From: Nocardioides sp. Soil805
GTDB taxonomy: Bacteria > Actinomycetota > Actinomycetes > Propionibacteriales > Nocardioidaceae
Direction: 5' to 3'
Length of the DNA stretch: 64,000 nt
NCBI RefSeq assembly: GCF_001429625.1
Contig: NZ_LMSU01000004.1
Location: 141,121-205,120, forward strand
The translations under genes and the position numbers were made by a program. Shown one piece after another: positions 62,955 to 64,000 of this stretch (position 1 is its first letter; the number at the start of each line of letters is the position of its first letter). The notes beneath the pieces are model-generated. The model had not been told where the DNA came from and did not search any database. It saw only the letters and a program-made list of their open reading frames with translations.

Positions 62955-63561
62955 GTGCAGGTGGTCGCGCCCCCACCGCTTCCCGTCCGCCACTTCACGC
63001 GCTGGGTCGCCGCATCCACCCCACGCGGTGCCACGGTGCTGAACGTCGGGGGCGGCTGCAACGCCTCGGGCGACTTTCCCCGGATCAGACGTCGCGCCGG
63101 GTGGCTCGTCGCGGTGGACCCGAGCCCGCGGGTGCCCGCCGACCGGGCCGCGGACGAGCACCACCAGCTGACGTTGGAGGACTTCTCCGTCGAGCACCCG
63201 GATCGCTTCGACGTGGTGTTCGCGGTCTTCGTGATGGGCCACGTCCCGGCTCGGTCTCGATGAGCGGGTGCTCCGACGGGTGCGCGATCCCCGCGAGGTC
63301 GACGAGTACCACTGCCACACGGAGTACCGGATCAACAGCATCCGTTCCGTCACCCGACACCTCGCACGCGCTGGCTTCTCCGAGGTGGAGCTTCGGATGT
63401 GGGACCTCCCGCGCATGTACGAGCCCTACCTCCCCGACAGGCTGACGGGGCTCGCGACCGGGTGGAGCCGCACCGCGTACCGGCTGCACAGCCCGCACCT
63501 CATGGGGCACCTCACCTTCAAGGCCGTGCTGGACCGCCCGGCTCGCCCGATCTGCGAGTGA
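62955..63561 (+). pseudogene. Decayed class I methyltransferase with internal deletion
   Basis: The first part (GATVLNVGGGCNASGDF.., VVFAVFVMGHVP) is a methyltransferase SAM-binding half, and the second part (LGLDERVLRRVRDPREVDEYHCHTEYR..) is the matching C-terminal half, but they lie in different frames. The stretch normally joining them (the 'P-x-x-F-L-x-E-x-x-R-V-L-x-P-G-G' region) is missing. The junction is near 63245-63252, where the frame shifts. Start is uncertain. Almost certainly non-functional. Confidence 0.8.
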
Positions 63562-63600
63562 GTGTCGGATCGGCTGCGGGCCGTTCGTGGAAGAGGTGGA

Positions 63601-63642
63601 ATGACACCCGAGACCGACCCTGGACAAGGAGCAAGGCCATGA
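63601..63642 (+). CDS. Possible 13-residue leader peptide
   Basis: ATG preceded by GAAGAGGTGGA; encodes MTPETDPGQGARP. Its stop overlaps the next ATG (ATGA). Coding potential cannot be judged from length alone; suggested by the chain of overlaps. Confidence 0.3.
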   Translation: MTPETDPGQGARP

Positions 63643-63701
63643 CACTCCACGCCTCCGCACACCGCACGCACCCCACCGGCGAGACCGGGCGGTCGTCGTG
63701 A
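63639..63701 (+). CDS. Possible 20-residue leader peptide
   Basis: AAGGAG lies 9 nt before the ATG. Encodes MTLHASAHRTHPTGETGRSS. The stop overlaps the GTG of the S51 peptidase (GTGA), so translation of the peptidase may depend on it. Alternatively it is chance. Confidence 0.35.
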   Translation: MTLHASAHRTHPTGETGRSS

Positions 63702-64000
63702 GGCTCCTCCTCACGTCGGGCGGCGTCACGAACCCCAGCATCCGCGACGCGCTGGTCGAGATGCTGGGCAAGCCGCTCTCCGAGGCCACCGCGCTGTGCA
63801 TACCGACAGCACAGTGGGGTCATCCGATGTGCGGGCCCACGTCCGTGCGCCGCTGGCTCCTCGACGAGGAGGGCACGATGGCCGGACTCGGGTGGCGGTC
63901 CGTGGGTGTCCTCGAGCTCACCGCGTTGTCGAGCATCGGCGAGGAGCGGTGGGTTCCCTGGGTCCGGGAGGCCGACGTGCTGCTCGTGGACGGGGGCGAC
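63698..64000 (+). CDS. Peptidase E-like (S51 family) protein, 5' part
   Basis: The first 101 codons of a gene that continues past the window: RLLLTSGGVTNPSIRDALVEML, ALCIPTAQWGHPM, EADVLLVDGGD. This is the class I glutamine amidotransferase-like fold of S51 dipeptidases, in which GGxT and GGD-type segments are conserved; the catalytic Ser would lie beyond the edge. GTG start overlaps the 20-residue frame. Confidence 0.78.
   Translation, partial: MRLLLTSGGVTNPSIRDALVEMLGKPLSEATALCIPTAQWGHPMCGPTSVRRWLLDEEGTMAGLGWRSVGVLELTALSSIGEERWVPWVREADVLLVDGGD

Overview
The window is chromosomal DNA from a high-GC Gram-positive bacterium. Coding regions look above 70% GC, GTG starts are common, and many genes have a TANNNT box 6-8 nt before the start codon with no ribosome-binding site, which is a leaderless-mRNA layout. 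The gene order pgsA2 - DUF881 - small basic protein - DUF881 - gcvH - FHA - MerR (FtsR type) - bifunctional nuclease - MerR, read on the minus strand, matches the Rv1822-Rv1830 block of mycobacteria. Together with the DUF2332, DUF1800/DUF1501 and CYTH-CHAD genes this suggests an actinobacterium, probably Nocardioidaceae. The genus is inferred.

Layout. 1-14.9 kb: housekeeping and repair genes, namely a YbhN-like membrane protein, a cyclophilin lipoprotein, OsmC, pepN-fdhD, sbcD-sbcC, an mraY homologue away from any dcw cluster, DUF2332, a P-loop kinase and a sulfotransferase. 14.95-21.7 kb: a tldD-tldE (pmbA) operon split by a 3.8-kb island. 21.7-28.1 kb: CYTH-CHAD, a serine hydrolase coupled to gcvP, and a glycine riboswitch ahead of gcvP. 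28.1-37.3 kb: a PfkB kinase, then the MerR/BFN/FtsR/FHA/gcvH/DUF881/pgsA block and two CNNM/CorC-type transporters. 37.5-41.8 kb: a sulfatase and a DUF1800-DUF1501 pair. 41.9-44.4 kb: tRNA-Pro(GGG) carrying a 2.4-kb integrated element. 44.7-64 kb: a large ATPase regulator, an acyltransferase, small enzymes, a second sulfatase, a complete potA-D-B-C polyamine-type ABC operon, a family-A polymerase-like protein, an EamA transporter, a decayed methyltransferase and the start of an S51 peptidase.

The most interesting content is the two small integrated elements. Neither encodes a recognisable integrase. The first entered tldD at codon 419 and brought its own 88-codon tldD 3' end (75 of 88 residues identical to the displaced native end, no indels), so TldD stays full length while the native end is stranded 3.8 kb away, still overlapping tldE. 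Its cargo is a seven-helix membrane protein placed 16 nt behind tldD, a convergent 461-residue protein with a PD-(D/E)XK-like GD...EVK motif, and an XRE regulator; a defence role is inferred. The second element is bounded by a perfect 45-bp repeat of the tRNA-Pro 3' half, carries paired 12-bp-spaced CTTGGGGTGC repeats near both ends that look like integrase arm sites, and encodes an Ltp-type lipoprotein (a family known from phage superinfection exclusion) plus decayed small genes.
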